DNA of 64,000 bases, from contig KV440964.1 in assembly GCA_001636495.1 (NCBI GenBank), forward strand, positions 3,550,666-3,614,665. The letters run 5' to 3'. Numbering within the stretch: the stretch's first letter is position 1; every line of letters starts with the position of its first letter. Source of the stretch: Sutcliffiella horikoshii. Lineage in GTDB: Bacteria > Bacillota > Bacilli > Bacillales > Bacillaceae_I. The notes under the pieces are model-generated. The model was given only the letters and a program-made list of their open reading frames with translations. It searched no databases and was not told the DNA's origin. Positions 8,331 through 17,196 of the stretch are shown here, piece after piece. Position numbers and translations under genes: made by a program.

Positions 8331-9491
8331 TTTTGGTTTGCTACCGTATGTTCCTGCTCTCCAGAGCCATTCCATCGGACCATAGTAGAAATGGGACACC
8401 CAGATTTTACTGAAGATGATTTGGAAGATATAGATCCCTAGCACAAGGAATAAACCATAGAACGGTGTAAACGATCCGTATAACCCTAATCCATAACTGT
8501 AGAAGATAAAGGAACAAACGACCGATTGGAACAAATAATTGGTCAAGCTCATTTTCCCTACATACTGAAACGGGGACAAAAGCTTTAACCCTAGGCTTTT
8601 TCTGCTAACCAAAACTACTGTAAGGAAATAGAACACGGCACTCGCCGGACCACCGATGCCATCCTGCAGGTATTCGGTTGTATAGTTTTGTTGTGTGTAA
8701 TATGGAAGTAGCTTAAATATCAATGCCAATACAAACGTCAATACCCAAAGCTTTTTCATCCATGAAAGATTCTCTTCCACTTTTTCAAGCCACTTGGACT
8801 TTGCTGCAGCCGCCCCGAACAGGAACATCGGCAACACAGAAAGCACAATAAAAAAGAAGTTCGCTATATTAACAAAGGACCAATCGGAAATACGCTGTTT
8901 AGTTATCTCCATAAAGGTCCCATTCGCATAAACCTCTAAAGATTGCAGAGCATTCGCTTGTAGCGGTGCATAGATATCCGTATTTCCCATCATCGTGGTC
9001 ACCACGAGCATCAGCAGGGACAACAGGGTGGTTGGTATTACAATAAGCAACAATGCCGTCCATAGCATGGCCTTAGGTGACATTTTCCTCATCATCAATA
9101 AAATAAATCCGCATAAAGCATATGTAATGAGAATATCGCCATGCCAAATGAAGAACGCATGAATGATCCCTATCACCAACAATACGACTAGTCTTCTAGA
9201 AAAATATTTTGGTACAGATAGATTTTTCTCTGCCACCCTATTGGCAAAAATGATAAAACCGTACCCGAACAAAAATGAAAAGAGTGTATAGAAGCTAGCC
9301 TGAGCGAGGATATCCACCCCATTCATTACTACTATATCCCTAGTTTCTGACCAGTATGTTTTCATATTTACATAAAGCATTGGCGAGAAAAACGACGGCA
9401 TATTTACTAAAAAAATACCTAATATCGCAATCCCTCTAATAATATCTAATGCTACAATTCTCTCTTTTTCTTGTATCGGTGCCGCATGCAT
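8316..9491 (-). CDS. DUF418 domain-containing membrane protein (YeiB-like)
   Basis: 391-residue polytopic membrane protein with about ten hydrophobic segments. The N-terminal VALDIIRGIAILGIFLVN and the C-terminal FYYGPMEWLWRAGTYG are hallmarks of the DUF418/YeiB family, which belongs to a wider acyltransferase-like membrane fold. Function is unknown; some relatives have been proposed as transporters. The ATG at 9491 follows GGAGG at good distance. It stands alone between yisI and gerPA, convergent with the former and divergent from the latter, and is absent from the B. subtilis version of this locus. Confidence 0.85.
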   Translation of the reverse strand: MHAAPIQEKERIVALDIIRGIAILGIFLVNMPSFFSPMLYVNMKTYWSETRDIVVMNGVDILAQASFYTLFSFLFGYGFIIFANRVAEKNLSVPKYFSRRLVVLLVIGIIHAFFIWHGDILITYALCGFILLMMRKMSPKAMLWTALLLIVIPTTLLSLLMLVVTTMMGNTDIYAPLQANALQSLEVYANGTFMEITKQRISDWSFVNIANFFFIVLSVLPMFLFGAAAAKSKWLEKVEENLSWMKKLWVLTFVLALIFKLLPYYTQQNYTTEYLQDGIGGPASAVFYFLTVVLVSRKSLGLKLLSPFQYVGKMSLTNYLFQSVVCSFIFYSYGLGLYGSFTPFYGLFLVLGIYIFQIIFSKIWVSHFYYGPMEWLWRAGTYGSKPKFKKM

Positions 9492-9596
9492 CCAGATTCC
9501 TCCCTCTTACCTCTTTTCTTTCATACAGAACATTATAGCTCTTTTTCCTTAATATTCCTATCATCAAATCCCCTTATTCTGTTTCTAAATGTTCTC

Positions 9597-9623
9597 ACCA
9601 TACCGGGCTAATGTCATAGGATA
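9597..9623 (+). promoter_or_regulatory. Sigma-K-like promoter of the gerP operon
   Basis: CATAGGATA at 9615-9623 fits the sigma-K -10 CATAnnnTA exactly, and an AC lies 16 bases upstream at 9597-9598. In B. subtilis gerP is transcribed in the mother cell by sigma-K and modulated by GerE. Confidence 0.55.
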
Positions 9624-9656
9624 TAGCATAAGCGCACAGTAAAGGAGTTAACGTTT

Positions 9657-9878
9657 ATGCCAGCAATCGTCGGAGCTGTAAATGTTAACAGTATCGGTAA
9701 CTCCGGGATTTTTCATATCGGTGACGTTTTTCAGATGTCCCCGGTCAGTTCCGCCAAAACATTTGCAGGAGCCGGAAGTTTCAATACCGGAGACTCTATT
9801 TCCATTAGCAACACCAACAGTCAGACCAACACGTATGACCAAGACGTCAATGACCAACCGGTTGCTTTAAATATGTAG
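9657..9878 (+). CDS. gerPA: Spore germination protein GerPA
   Basis: 73-residue spore-coat protein. GerP proteins are needed for germinants to cross the coat to the inner-membrane receptors. It begins MPAIVGAVNVNSIGNSG and contains GIFHIGDVFQMSP and GSFNTGDS, the small-protein pattern shared by GerPA and GerPF. AAAGGAG at 9641-9647 precedes the ATG. It is the first gene of an operon with gerPB-PF, the same order as B. subtilis, and has a sigma-K-like promoter upstream. The overlapping ORF in another frame is a shadow. Confidence 0.9.
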   Translation: MPAIVGAVNVNSIGNSGIFHIGDVFQMSPVSSAKTFAGAGSFNTGDSISISNTNSQTNTYDQDVNDQPVALNM

Positions 9879-9937
9879 AAAGAAAAGTAGAAAGCGCCCG
9901 TTATGCATCGTAGAAAATGAATACAAGGAGGGTCCTG

Positions 9938-10183
9938 ATGGCTTCCAACTTTTTTATCAACCAGAACATTGTCATCCATCATCTGAAAATCGGGGGAATA
10001 ACGAACTCCTCCGTGTTCCAGATAGGCAGTGCTGGAGTTATTAAATCCCTATCCAATCTTTACAACACTGGAGGGTTTGTGGAACCCGCACCGGTCAGTA
10101 GTGCCGAAATAGGCCAAGGCCAGCAAGGTGGTACACCCACGGGCACTTCCGGACCATTTGTACCTTTAAAGGGAACCAATTAA
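9938..10183 (+). CDS. gerPB: Spore germination protein GerPB
   Basis: 81-residue coat-permeability protein of the GerP set. ATG 9938 is chosen over an upstream ATG at 9917 because AAGGAGGG at 9925-9932 lies between them and the family begins near FINQ. The core SSVFQIGSAGVIKSLSNLYNTG, with a proline-rich FVEPAP segment and an ending in SGPFVPL, matches GerPB. The tail is rich in Gly, Gln and Thr. It sits 59 bases after gerPA. Confidence 0.9.
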   Translation: MASNFFINQNIVIHHLKIGGITNSSVFQIGSAGVIKSLSNLYNTGGFVEPAPVSSAEIGQGQQGGTPTGTSGPFVPLKGTN

Positions 10184-10279
10184 TTTACGCGCTAGGCATT
10201 CACCCATTTTCAATGATTGCATAAGTTATTAGAGATGATTCTCAAAACTCAAGAAGCAGCCAACGAAAGGGGTGGTCCG

Positions 10280-10897
10280 ATGTACACTAATTATCAGTAC
10301 CTTTATCAGTCACAACAGCAAATACAACAACTTCAGCAATTAGTAGAAAATCAAACCAAACAGATCTCCACCCTGGAAGAGCTCGTAAAACTTATGCAGC
10401 AGGAGATCGTCCAACTCAAGGAAAAACCAAGCATGAACATTGAAAGAATTGAATATAAATTCGACCAGCTTAAGGTGGAGACATTGGAAGGGACATTGAA
10501 TATTGGACTGACACCAGGTTCTTCCGGAGAGATTGAAGATTTCATCGTTACCCAGAATAATATGCAAGTCCCAATCCCGCAAAAAAATCAAAACCTGTCA
10601 AAAGGAATAGAGAAGGATCTTAGAGAATACCTGAACAAACATGGGGAAACAAAAATCAAACAAATTGCCGAGCAACAAGGTAGGATGCTTGAAAGCCATT
10701 ATTATGATTTTATGATACAGGATGTTACAAAACAGCTTCCATCCCGAATCAACCATACATTGAATAGCATCACCGCCGAAGCTGTCCAAAAAGGCTATAA
10801 TGATGAAAAGATAAAAGAAGTAACCATCCAACAACTGCAAGGAGACATGGATAAGGCATTTGCAACTTTTATCCGGAGCCTTCCTGCAAATAAATAG
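10280..10897 (+). CDS. gerPC: Spore germination protein GerPC
   Basis: 205 residues from the ATG at 10280, equal to the length recalled for B. subtilis GerPC. This start follows AAAGGGGTGG; an upstream TTG at 10217 in the same frame has no good ribosome binding site. Residues about 5-60 form a Gln-rich coiled coil (QSQQQIQQLQQLV followed by heptads). A middle block IEYKFDQLKVETLEGTLNIGL is characteristic of GerPC. Unlike the other GerP members it is larger and not of the small beta-rich type. It probably acts as an assembly partner or scaffold in the coat; that is inference. Confidence 0.9.
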   Translation: MYTNYQYLYQSQQQIQQLQQLVENQTKQISTLEELVKLMQQEIVQLKEKPSMNIERIEYKFDQLKVETLEGTLNIGLTPGSSGEIEDFIVTQNNMQVPIPQKNQNLSKGIEKDLREYLNKHGETKIKQIAEQQGRMLESHYYDFMIQDVTKQLPSRINHTLNSITAEAVQKGYNDEKIKEVTIQQLQGDMDKAFATFIRSLPANK

Positions 10898-10914
10898 AGT
10901 GTGGTGTTTAATCA

Positions 10915-11091
10915 TTGAATTTTCATGTATCCAACCATAATCTTCAAGTCGACTGCGTTAATATCTTGGGAGTATCCTCTTCCTCCATCTTCTTAGTCGG
11001 AGACACGCAGAATATCTGTTTAACCTCCTACTTTGATACTCCTCCTGAAGCTCTGATAATCGGTCCTTTTGTACCGCTCACAACGGAATAA
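10915..11091 (+). CDS. gerPD: Spore germination protein GerPD (TTG start)
   Basis: 58-residue GerPD, the length expected for the family. The only in-frame start is TTG at 10915, because a stop codon lies two codons upstream. The ribosome binding site is weak (GTGGTG near 10900-10905), so low output or coupling to gerPC is likely. The internal VSSSSIFLVGDT motif and the C-terminal FDTPPEALIIGPFVPLT match GerPD. Its stop at 11089-11091 is five bases before the gerPE start. Confidence 0.88.
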   Translation: MNFHVSNHNLQVDCVNILGVSSSSIFLVGDTQNICLTSYFDTPPEALIIGPFVPLTTE

Positions 11092-11095
11092 ATTT

Positions 11096-11512
11096 ATGAG
11101 AATATCCAGAGTAGAAGAAATCAACTTGCATTCTTTATCATTTAGTTCCTATTTTCACATAGGCGACTCGTATTACATTAATGCTAAGTCTCGCGCCCTT
11201 GCTGTCAAACGGGAGTTTCCTAGATTCTATGGAAATGAGGGGAATTTCTCTTCCTATAAGATATTCTCCATCCAATCCCCTACACCCATATTGAATGAAA
11301 ATGTAAACATGAGCATTTCAAATGTTAATCCCGACATTTGTGTCAATCAAATAAATATTAAAGGGGTTTCCTCCTCATCTGTCCTGCAGATTGGCTCTTC
11401 CCAGACCATCTGTGCAGAAGCGAGGATTAAACACACAAGGCAACTCTTGGGACCGGGAGTAGTTCATGGAATGACCTCCCCTCTTACAAGCGAACAAAGT
11501 GAGGATGATTGA
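11096..11512 (+). CDS. gerPE: Spore germination protein GerPE
   Basis: 138 residues. ATG 11096 (MRISRVEEIN) is preferred to an upstream in-frame start at 11069 inside gerPD. The N-terminal part has YFHIGDSYYI, and a second half carries INIKGVSSSSVLQIGSS and ARIKHTRQLL, the two-lobed GerPE arrangement. The Shine-Dalgarno sequence is poor (GGAATAA), suggesting coupling to gerPD, whose stop is 4 bases upstream. The gerPF ATG follows one base after its stop. Confidence 0.88.
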   Translation: MRISRVEEINLHSLSFSSYFHIGDSYYINAKSRALAVKREFPRFYGNEGNFSSYKIFSIQSPTPILNENVNMSISNVNPDICVNQINIKGVSSSSVLQIGSSQTICAEARIKHTRQLLGPGVVHGMTSPLTSEQSEDD

Positions 11513-11513
11513 T

Positions 11514-11732
11514 ATGCCTGCCATCATTGGCCCGGTAAAAGTGACAAATGTAGGTGGTGGTATTATTAACTTCGGAGACTCCTTTTATATAAGCCCAAAA
11601 GGCACCGGAAAAAACAATTCCGGTTCAGGAGGTCTCAATACAGGAAACGTTGTTAATACCAACAACGGTCTTAGTGCTACCAATTCAATTGATCCAGATA
11701 TTACAGATCAAAACGTAAGTGGAAATGAGTAA
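11514..11732 (+). CDS. gerPF: Spore germination protein GerPF, first copy
   Basis: 72-residue GerPF-type coat protein. ATG 11514 (MPAIIGPVKV) is chosen because all GerPF proteins begin MPAI(I/V)GP and GTGAGG sits upstream. The core GGGIINFGDSFYISPK, then GLNTGN and NNGLSATN, is typical of the family. About two thirds of its residues are identical, by eye, to the next gene, so the pair arose by tandem duplication. It is the last gene of the contiguous gerPA-PF operon. Confidence 0.9.
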   Translation: MPAIIGPVKVTNVGGGIINFGDSFYISPKGTGKNNSGSGGLNTGNVVNTNNGLSATNSIDPDITDQNVSGNE

Positions 11733-11806
11733 CGAGAAGAGTTCTCTCACATTCTTGACAGGGGTTCATATAGTGTAAGTATCACAAAAGAAAAAGGATG
11801 TTCTGC

Positions 11807-12025
11807 ATGCCAGCTATTGTAGGTCCAGTTGCCATAAACAGCGTAGGTGGAGGCGTCATCAACTTTGGAGACTCTTTCTATATATCTCCCAAATCTGCCT
11901 CCAAAACCTCAGCAGGATCCGGTGCCCTAAACACCGGAAACTTCGTCATCACCAACAACGGTCTCAGCGCCACCAATGTAATAGACCCTGACGTAAACGA
12001 CCAGGATATTGTGGCGAACAACTAA
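11807..12025 (+). CDS. Second GerPF-like spore germination protein (tandem paralogue)
   Basis: 72-residue paralogue of the preceding gerPF, beginning MPAIVGPVAINSVGGGV and ending IDPDVNDQDIVANN. ATG 11807 is preferred to an ATG nine bases upstream because AAAAAGG at 11791-11797 then has normal spacing. A 74-bp gap from the first copy contains AC at 11749-11750 and CATATAGTG 16 bases later, a near match to a sigma-K promoter, so this copy may be separately expressed in the mother cell. B. subtilis has a single gerPF at this locus. Confidence 0.87.
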   Translation: MPAIVGPVAINSVGGGVINFGDSFYISPKSASKTSAGSGALNTGNFVITNNGLSATNVIDPDVNDQDIVANN

Positions 12026-12091
12026 AAAAGAGGAAAAAATAAAAAAGAGGGTCAGACCCCTCTAGGATTTTCTCCTTCGACCTCGAAATAA

Positions 12092-12130
12092 CACAAAAGC
12101 CGTGCCCACGCAAGTGGCACGGCTTTTGTG
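12092..12130. terminator. Strong bidirectional terminator between gerPF and yisB
   Basis: 15-bp perfect arms 12092-12106 and 12116-12130. A weaker hairpin at 12046-12063 precedes it directly after the last gerP gene. Confidence 0.85.
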
Positions 12131-12131
12131 T

Positions 12132-12443
12132 TTAACGTTTTTTCTTTCGTTCGTTTGATTTGCGTGTTAGTGGTATTTTGGTAGACGGCTGTTTTTGGAT
12201 CCATTTGATGAAGGAGAAAATTTTCGGGTCATCCTTCAAAAGTAGAACCGTATTCAGACGAATGGCGAGTTCTTCATTTGTGTAAAGAGCATGTATCTGC
12301 TTATGACATGGAATACATAGATTTGCGGTTGGAAGGAAGGTTCCTCCCATTTCTTTAGGGGTCAGGTGATGGACGGTGATTTCCACCTCTTCCCTCTCGC
12401 AAAGCTTACATGTGCCAATATCCCTCTTTTTCTTCTTTGCCAT
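12132..12443 (-). CDS. yisB: HNH endonuclease-domain protein YisB
   Basis: 103-residue HNH nuclease. Zinc-binding cysteine pairs are C12/C15 and C43/C46. The catalytic region shows H25-H26, N41 and H47, consistent with an HNH beta-beta-alpha-metal fold. Both termini are strongly basic (MAKKKKR and ERKKKR), fitting DNA binding. It lies 70 bases downstream of sbcC in the same orientation, as in B. subtilis, so it may be co-transcribed with the repair genes. A role in DNA repair is inferred from position only. Confidence 0.87.
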   Translation of the reverse strand: MAKKKKRDIGTCKLCEREEVEITVHHLTPKEMGGTFLPTANLCIPCHKQIHALYTNEELAIRLNTVLLLKDDPKIFSFIKWIQKQPSTKIPLTRKSNERKKKR

Positions 12444-12513
12444 TCCAGCCTACACCTCCAACATTCGGGATCATCAGCCTTGCATCAATCCACCCTAGCA
12501 AGCACATCAAACA

Positions 12514-15500
12514 TCATAAGTTCTCCAATGTCACTACAGAACCTTTGCCGGAAGATTGTGCAGGTGTAACCACCAGTCGTCTTGGCAGGCGGGCTCTTAG
12601 CTCTTGGACGTGAGAAATCACTCCCACGGCAAGGTGGTCGGACTGAAGCTTCTCCAACGCTGTTACCACTCCATCAAGCAATTCCGAGTCCAATGTTCCA
12701 AATCCTTCATCAAGGAAGAAGAATTGTAATGGGTACTCTCCACGCAATTGAATTTGAGCAGATAGGGACAAAGCAAGTGCAAGGGAGGTCAGGAATGTTT
12801 CACCACCTGATAAGGATGAAACAGGTCTTCTCACCCCACCGTTTGCATCATCACGGATAATGAATCCACCTTGTGAATCCATCTCTAATGCATATCGTTG
12901 TCGTGTAAGATGGCCTAATCTTTCTGATGCATCCCTACTTATTTGAAGAAGCTGTTCCTCTGCCAAATATTCTACAAAACTGTTTCCTTTAAAGACCGCC
13001 TGGAGCTTTTGATAGGCTTGGGTCTCCTCTGTCAACTTTACTTTCTTTTCCTCGAGAGATCGGAACCGTTCATTTCGTTCTTTTATGGAAGTTAGGTTCT
13101 GTTGAAGCGCACTCTTTCTTTCTATCTCTTCGCGCAGGTTTTTTCTGCCCATCTGCAGCTGTTCCTGCAATTCCAGCCATTGTGCCTCTTCCAGTCTTTC
13201 CGTCCCTATAAGGGCATTTAGTCGGGACAAGTCCTTTTCAACAGCTTTCCTTTCTTCCCAATATTGTTCCATTTGTTTTTTCCATAAATTTTTGGAATCT
13301 ATATGGGCAATCGCATCTACTACGGCATCCATGGTTGTAAATATGGATTTTTCCAAAGCAAGCTTCCATTTTTCTTGGATGATTTCAAGACGGGAGCTAG
13401 TCCCCCTTACCATCTGTTCACTTTGAGAAGCAGCTTTCTCACTATCCTGTGCATATTGCTGTGCTGACATCCATTTTTGGTAACTTTCCTTTTCCACTAA
13501 ATTTAAGCTCTCGACGGCACGTTCAACACGTTTAAGCTCATCCTGGATATTATTTTCTCCCACAATGGATTTTATTTCTTCTTGTGCTTCCCTGATACGG
13601 GAGTGAATTTGATCCAGGTTAAGGCTCTCCTGATAAATAGCTTTTTCGATTTCCACTTTCTTTTCTTGCGCTTCTTTACATTCTTTCTCTTTTGTTTCTA
13701 TAAAATCCACGCTTTTATTGATTCTTTCCTGCAAATCCACCCTTAGCTTTTCAGCCTCTTTTGCAGCCTGATATTCCCCGTCCACCTTTTCAAAATTCTC
13801 ATTCTCGAAAGTTTTTTGCCAATGGTTTTTTTTAGTTTCAAGTTCCTGCAGCGAGTTTTCCTGGCGCTTATTCCACTCTTCCCGTTGTTCTATATAACTA
13901 GAAGAAAGCTTGGCTGATTCTTTAAATGTTCCGTTCCAGGTTTTAAAGAATTGGTCCACTTGCTCTTTCTTTTCCTGGAGTTGGATAAGGTCCTGAATCA
14001 ATGACTTTTGCTCTGTCAAGATTCTGCGGTATTTTTCAACCAAAAGCCCTGCTTCATCTGTTGACTCGTCCCATTCCTTCTTCCACTTATCTACTTTCTC
14101 AAAAGTTTCCTTTGGACTTGGGAGTTCTGTCTCCTCATCAAGTTCTCGATGAAGTTCGGAAGCCAACTGCTCCAATTTAAGCTTGATTTTCAGGTTCTCC
14201 TGCTTTTGCAGAGATATAGCAGCAGGAAGTTTTCCCACTCCGTTTTCCTCTTTACTGCTGGCTACCTCTCGATGCCCTTCATGAGAAGCAACGCCAGGAT
14301 GATCCGTGGATCCACAAACCGGACATGCTTCCCCTTCTTCCAGCGATCTGGCCAATTCCAAAGCGAGCTGATGGATTTTGGCGTCTTCGGCAAGCTTTTG
14401 TTCCGCCTTCAAAAACCCTTCTGTCTGTTGCTCGAGCCAGTCTAGATATTGTGTCATTTCAGAAGCATGGTCATAATGCTTCTCTGTTCGCTGAAAGATC
14501 TCCAGCAGTGATACTTTTCCCTTTTGGAGATTCACCTCTGCTTTTTGGTTTTCCGCTTGAAAAGCTGAGATTTTGTTTTGCAGAGCTTGAACTTCAGCAC
14601 CATTCTCCATTACTTTCTTCTCGATATGCAAAATTTCCTGTTTGCCCTCAAATGCCCTTTGAAGCAATTCCAGACGGGCAGGTACCTCAGCATGAGACAA
14701 AAGCTCATCTTTTAACGTTTTCTGCTTTTTGACCGCCTTGGCGTATAATTCTTTTGCTTTTTCTTCCTGTGTTTCTACCTTGGAAAATGCTTCTTTATTG
14801 GAAGCAATAGACTGTTGTAACTCCACTATCTTTGGCTGATGGGCAGCCAAGCCTTCTTCAAGCTTCTGGGCACGTTCCAACTTTTCTTTTTTAGATAGCA
14901 AGACAGGTAGTTCCGCTTCTTTCTTGTGCCTTGCTGTCTCGTAGCTATTGACTGATTTTCCCAATGCTTCTTTCGCTGTTGCATTGGTTGCTTGGTCCTG
15001 ATTGCTTTTATGCTTCCATTGATATAAAGCTTTTTCCACTTCTTTCAAATCATCCAATAACGGCTTTAAGCCTGTCGCCTGCTCGGCTAAGGTATAAGAC
15101 ACTTCAAGTTCCTTGATGGAAGCTTCCTTTAATAGGAAATCATGGAACTTCTGTTCCACCTGTTCTCTTTCTGTCTGCCATTCCCATTGTTTCTTTTTAC
15201 TCTCAAAGACTGTTTCCATTTCCTGCAGTGCTTTTTCCGCCGCTTTGACGAGAGCCTCCACTTCTTTAAACGCTTTTTCCGCTTCTTTCACCGCTTCATC
15301 AGTTGCCTCGCCTAAACCAAGTTGCTCGGCATGAATCTCCCCAAGCAGCCTTGTTTTTTCCTGCAATTCTTCCTTAATTTTACGGGAAAGCTGATCTCCG
15401 TATTTCTCTAGCTGAAAAAGGCGTTGCAGCATCTGTCTTCTGTCTGCCCCTTTCAAGGATAGGAACTCTGCAAATTTCCCCTGTGGCAGCACGACCGCAC

Positions 15501-15939
15501 GGGTAAAGTCATCAATCGTAAGACCTAAAATTTCCTGGATGGCAGTATTTACTTCACTAGCCTTATCCGCAATAACAATGTGCTCACTATCTTTCACTTC
15601 GGTCAACCGGGATATACCCGATTTGACACGGATATCATCTGTACGCTTAAAGGTCCGCTTCACTTTAAAGCGTTGCTTTCCAGTGGCATTTTCCAGGTCA
15701 AATAGGAAGGAGACTTCCAACAAGTTTTCCGCATGATTCATAATTCCTTGAGTATTATTCGAGGCACGCTCCACTTTCCCGTACAGCGCAAGTGTCATTC
15801 CATCTAAAATGGAGGATTTCCCACTGCCAGTGGGGCCGAAGATACCGAACACGCCACCTTCACAAAGCGATTCAAAATCAATTACCTGTTTCTCACGGAA
15901 ACTGTGCAATCCTGCCACCGTTAATGAGATTGGTTTCAT
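12514..15939 (-). CDS. sbcC: Exonuclease subunit SbcC (Rad50-like ATPase)
   Basis: 1141-residue SMC-like ATPase that with SbcD forms the SbcCD nuclease, opening hairpins and processing protein-blocked double-strand ends. Walker A GPTGSGKSS has its lysine at residue 41. A very long coiled coil fills the middle, interrupted near residue 538 by the zinc hook CPVC. The signature LSGGETF and Walker B FFFLDEGFGTLD (near 1080) close the ATPase. Its ATG overlaps the sbcD stop by 4 bases (ATGA), so synthesis is coupled. The gene order addB-addA-sbcD-sbcC places it in a recombination-repair operon. Confidence 0.95.
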   Translation of the reverse strand: MKPISLTVAGLHSFREKQVIDFESLCEGGVFGIFGPTGSGKSSILDGMTLALYGKVERASNNTQGIMNHAENLLEVSFLFDLENATGKQRFKVKRTFKRTDDIRVKSGISRLTEVKDSEHIVIADKASEVNTAIQEILGLTIDDFTRAVVLPQGKFAEFLSLKGADRRQMLQRLFQLEKYGDQLSRKIKEELQEKTRLLGEIHAEQLGLGEATDEAVKEAEKAFKEVEALVKAAEKALQEMETVFESKKKQWEWQTEREQVEQKFHDFLLKEASIKELEVSYTLAEQATGLKPLLDDLKEVEKALYQWKHKSNQDQATNATAKEALGKSVNSYETARHKKEAELPVLLSKKEKLERAQKLEEGLAAHQPKIVELQQSIASNKEAFSKVETQEEKAKELYAKAVKKQKTLKDELLSHAEVPARLELLQRAFEGKQEILHIEKKVMENGAEVQALQNKISAFQAENQKAEVNLQKGKVSLLEIFQRTEKHYDHASEMTQYLDWLEQQTEGFLKAEQKLAEDAKIHQLALELARSLEEGEACPVCGSTDHPGVASHEGHREVASSKEENGVGKLPAAISLQKQENLKIKLKLEQLASELHRELDEETELPSPKETFEKVDKWKKEWDESTDEAGLLVEKYRRILTEQKSLIQDLIQLQEKKEQVDQFFKTWNGTFKESAKLSSSYIEQREEWNKRQENSLQELETKKNHWQKTFENENFEKVDGEYQAAKEAEKLRVDLQERINKSVDFIETKEKECKEAQEKKVEIEKAIYQESLNLDQIHSRIREAQEEIKSIVGENNIQDELKRVERAVESLNLVEKESYQKWMSAQQYAQDSEKAASQSEQMVRGTSSRLEIIQEKWKLALEKSIFTTMDAVVDAIAHIDSKNLWKKQMEQYWEERKAVEKDLSRLNALIGTERLEEAQWLELQEQLQMGRKNLREEIERKSALQQNLTSIKERNERFRSLEEKKVKLTEETQAYQKLQAVFKGNSFVEYLAEEQLLQISRDASERLGHLTRQRYALEMDSQGGFIIRDDANGGVRRPVSSLSGGETFLTSLALALSLSAQIQLRGEYPLQFFFLDEGFGTLDSELLDGVVTALEKLQSDHLAVGVISHVQELRARLPRRLVVTPAQSSGKGSVVTLENL

Positions 15940-17114
15940 GTTTGTCCCTCCTTCACCGTTTCATCTTGTAGCAAGGAGAGAAATAACCGGACTAATTCCT
16001 CCTCAGGCTGCGCTCCACCTGATTGCTTTTCATAGAATTTAACAAACAGTTCCTCAATTGGTACACTGTCCATTTTCACGGCTTTCCGTTCCTCCACCAT
16101 TTCCGGAAAAATAGGACGAATATGCAGGATGCCATCGTGGTGCTTGCGGATACGGTGAATCTCTTCCATGGATAACGCATGTGTCACATGAATTTCAAGA
16201 TCCACCCAAGCATTAAGGTCCTTCTTTTCCTCGAGCCACCCAAACACCTGCTGAACCCCTTCTGTCGCTTTCCATTTCACAAGGGGCTTGCCGCTCGACA
16301 GGTAGATTTCTTTTGTTTCCACCTCTGCACCAGGCTTGGCATCAATGATCGTGACACTTTTTGTATATCCAGCCTCCGAGAAACTATAGGCAAGTGGAGA
16401 TCCAGAATACCTTGCAGCCGTTTTCGCGCGTTTAATAGTCTGAGGACGGTGCAAATGGCCAAGTGCAACATACTGAGCCTGAGCCGGCAAGCTTTCCGCC
16501 GCAACCGTGAATGCCCCACCTACCTCGATCGGCCGTTCCGAATCGGAGGAATTTCCGCCTGCCACAAATAGATGGCTCATCGCAACATTGACCGACCTTT
16601 CCGTGAACTGCTCGCACATTTTCCCAAAGAACTGTCGAATTCGGTCATCATACTGATTGCGGATCAGCTTTTCGTCAAACTCTTCAGACAGCACTTCATT
16701 TAGTCTCGATTCTGATGGATATGGCAAGGAAGCAAGCTTGAGGGTCTCATCTGTTGTAGGAATGTAGATGCTCTGAACGTCTATGGCGGGGTAACCGAGC
16801 AAGGATATATTCTGTGAGCTTGCTAGAGGTCTGGATGCCGATAGACGGTCTGGATTATCATGGTTTCCTGCAATGACCGCAACCGGTCTTTTTCCGTTGT
16901 TTGATAGCTTTTGAAGTGATTCGTAGAACAGCACTTCCGCTTGCGCAGGTGGATTGACCGTATCATACACGTCCCCTGCCATCAGGATGACATCCACCTT
17001 TTCTTCCTCTACTATTTGCAAAAGTTCTTCCAAAAATTGAGCCTGCTCTGGTAACCGGCTTCTTCCTTCCAGCGTCTTACCAAGATGCCAATCTGCGGTA
17101 TGAAGTATTCGCAT
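15936..17114 (-). CDS. sbcD: Exonuclease subunit SbcD (Mre11-like nuclease)
   Basis: 392-residue metallophosphoesterase partner of SbcC with Mn-dependent 3'-5' exonuclease and endonuclease activity. All phosphodiesterase motifs are visible: DWHLGK (8-13), GDVYD (47-51), GNHDNPD (83-89), a later histidine block near SHLFVAGG, and GHLHRPQ. It starts 82 bases after addA. That gap holds a short hairpin of AGGCTCA-type arms (about 17130-17190), which may attenuate transcription between addA and sbcD. Confidence 0.94.
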   Translation of the reverse strand: MRILHTADWHLGKTLEGRSRLPEQAQFLEELLQIVEEEKVDVILMAGDVYDTVNPPAQAEVLFYESLQKLSNNGKRPVAVIAGNHDNPDRLSASRPLASSQNISLLGYPAIDVQSIYIPTTDETLKLASLPYPSESRLNEVLSEEFDEKLIRNQYDDRIRQFFGKMCEQFTERSVNVAMSHLFVAGGNSSDSERPIEVGGAFTVAAESLPAQAQYVALGHLHRPQTIKRAKTAARYSGSPLAYSFSEAGYTKSVTIIDAKPGAEVETKEIYLSSGKPLVKWKATEGVQQVFGWLEEKKDLNAWVDLEIHVTHALSMEEIHRIRKHHDGILHIRPIFPEMVEERKAVKMDSVPIEELFVKFYEKQSGGAQPEEELVRLFLSLLQDETVKEGQT

Positions 17115-17196
17115 TTTCTTCTTCCCCTCCTTAAAAGAGGCTCAAGCAACAAGTTTTCTAACATCTCACTTTTGCCGCCTGAGCCTTTTACTTGTA

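Noticed and set aside
10217-10279. Upstream TTG extension of gerPC
   Set aside because: The ATG at 10280 has a better ribosome binding site and gives the family length of 205.
14325-14732. 135-codon plus-strand ORF inside sbcC
   Set aside because: Antisense shadow of the sbcC zinc-hook region; no family features.
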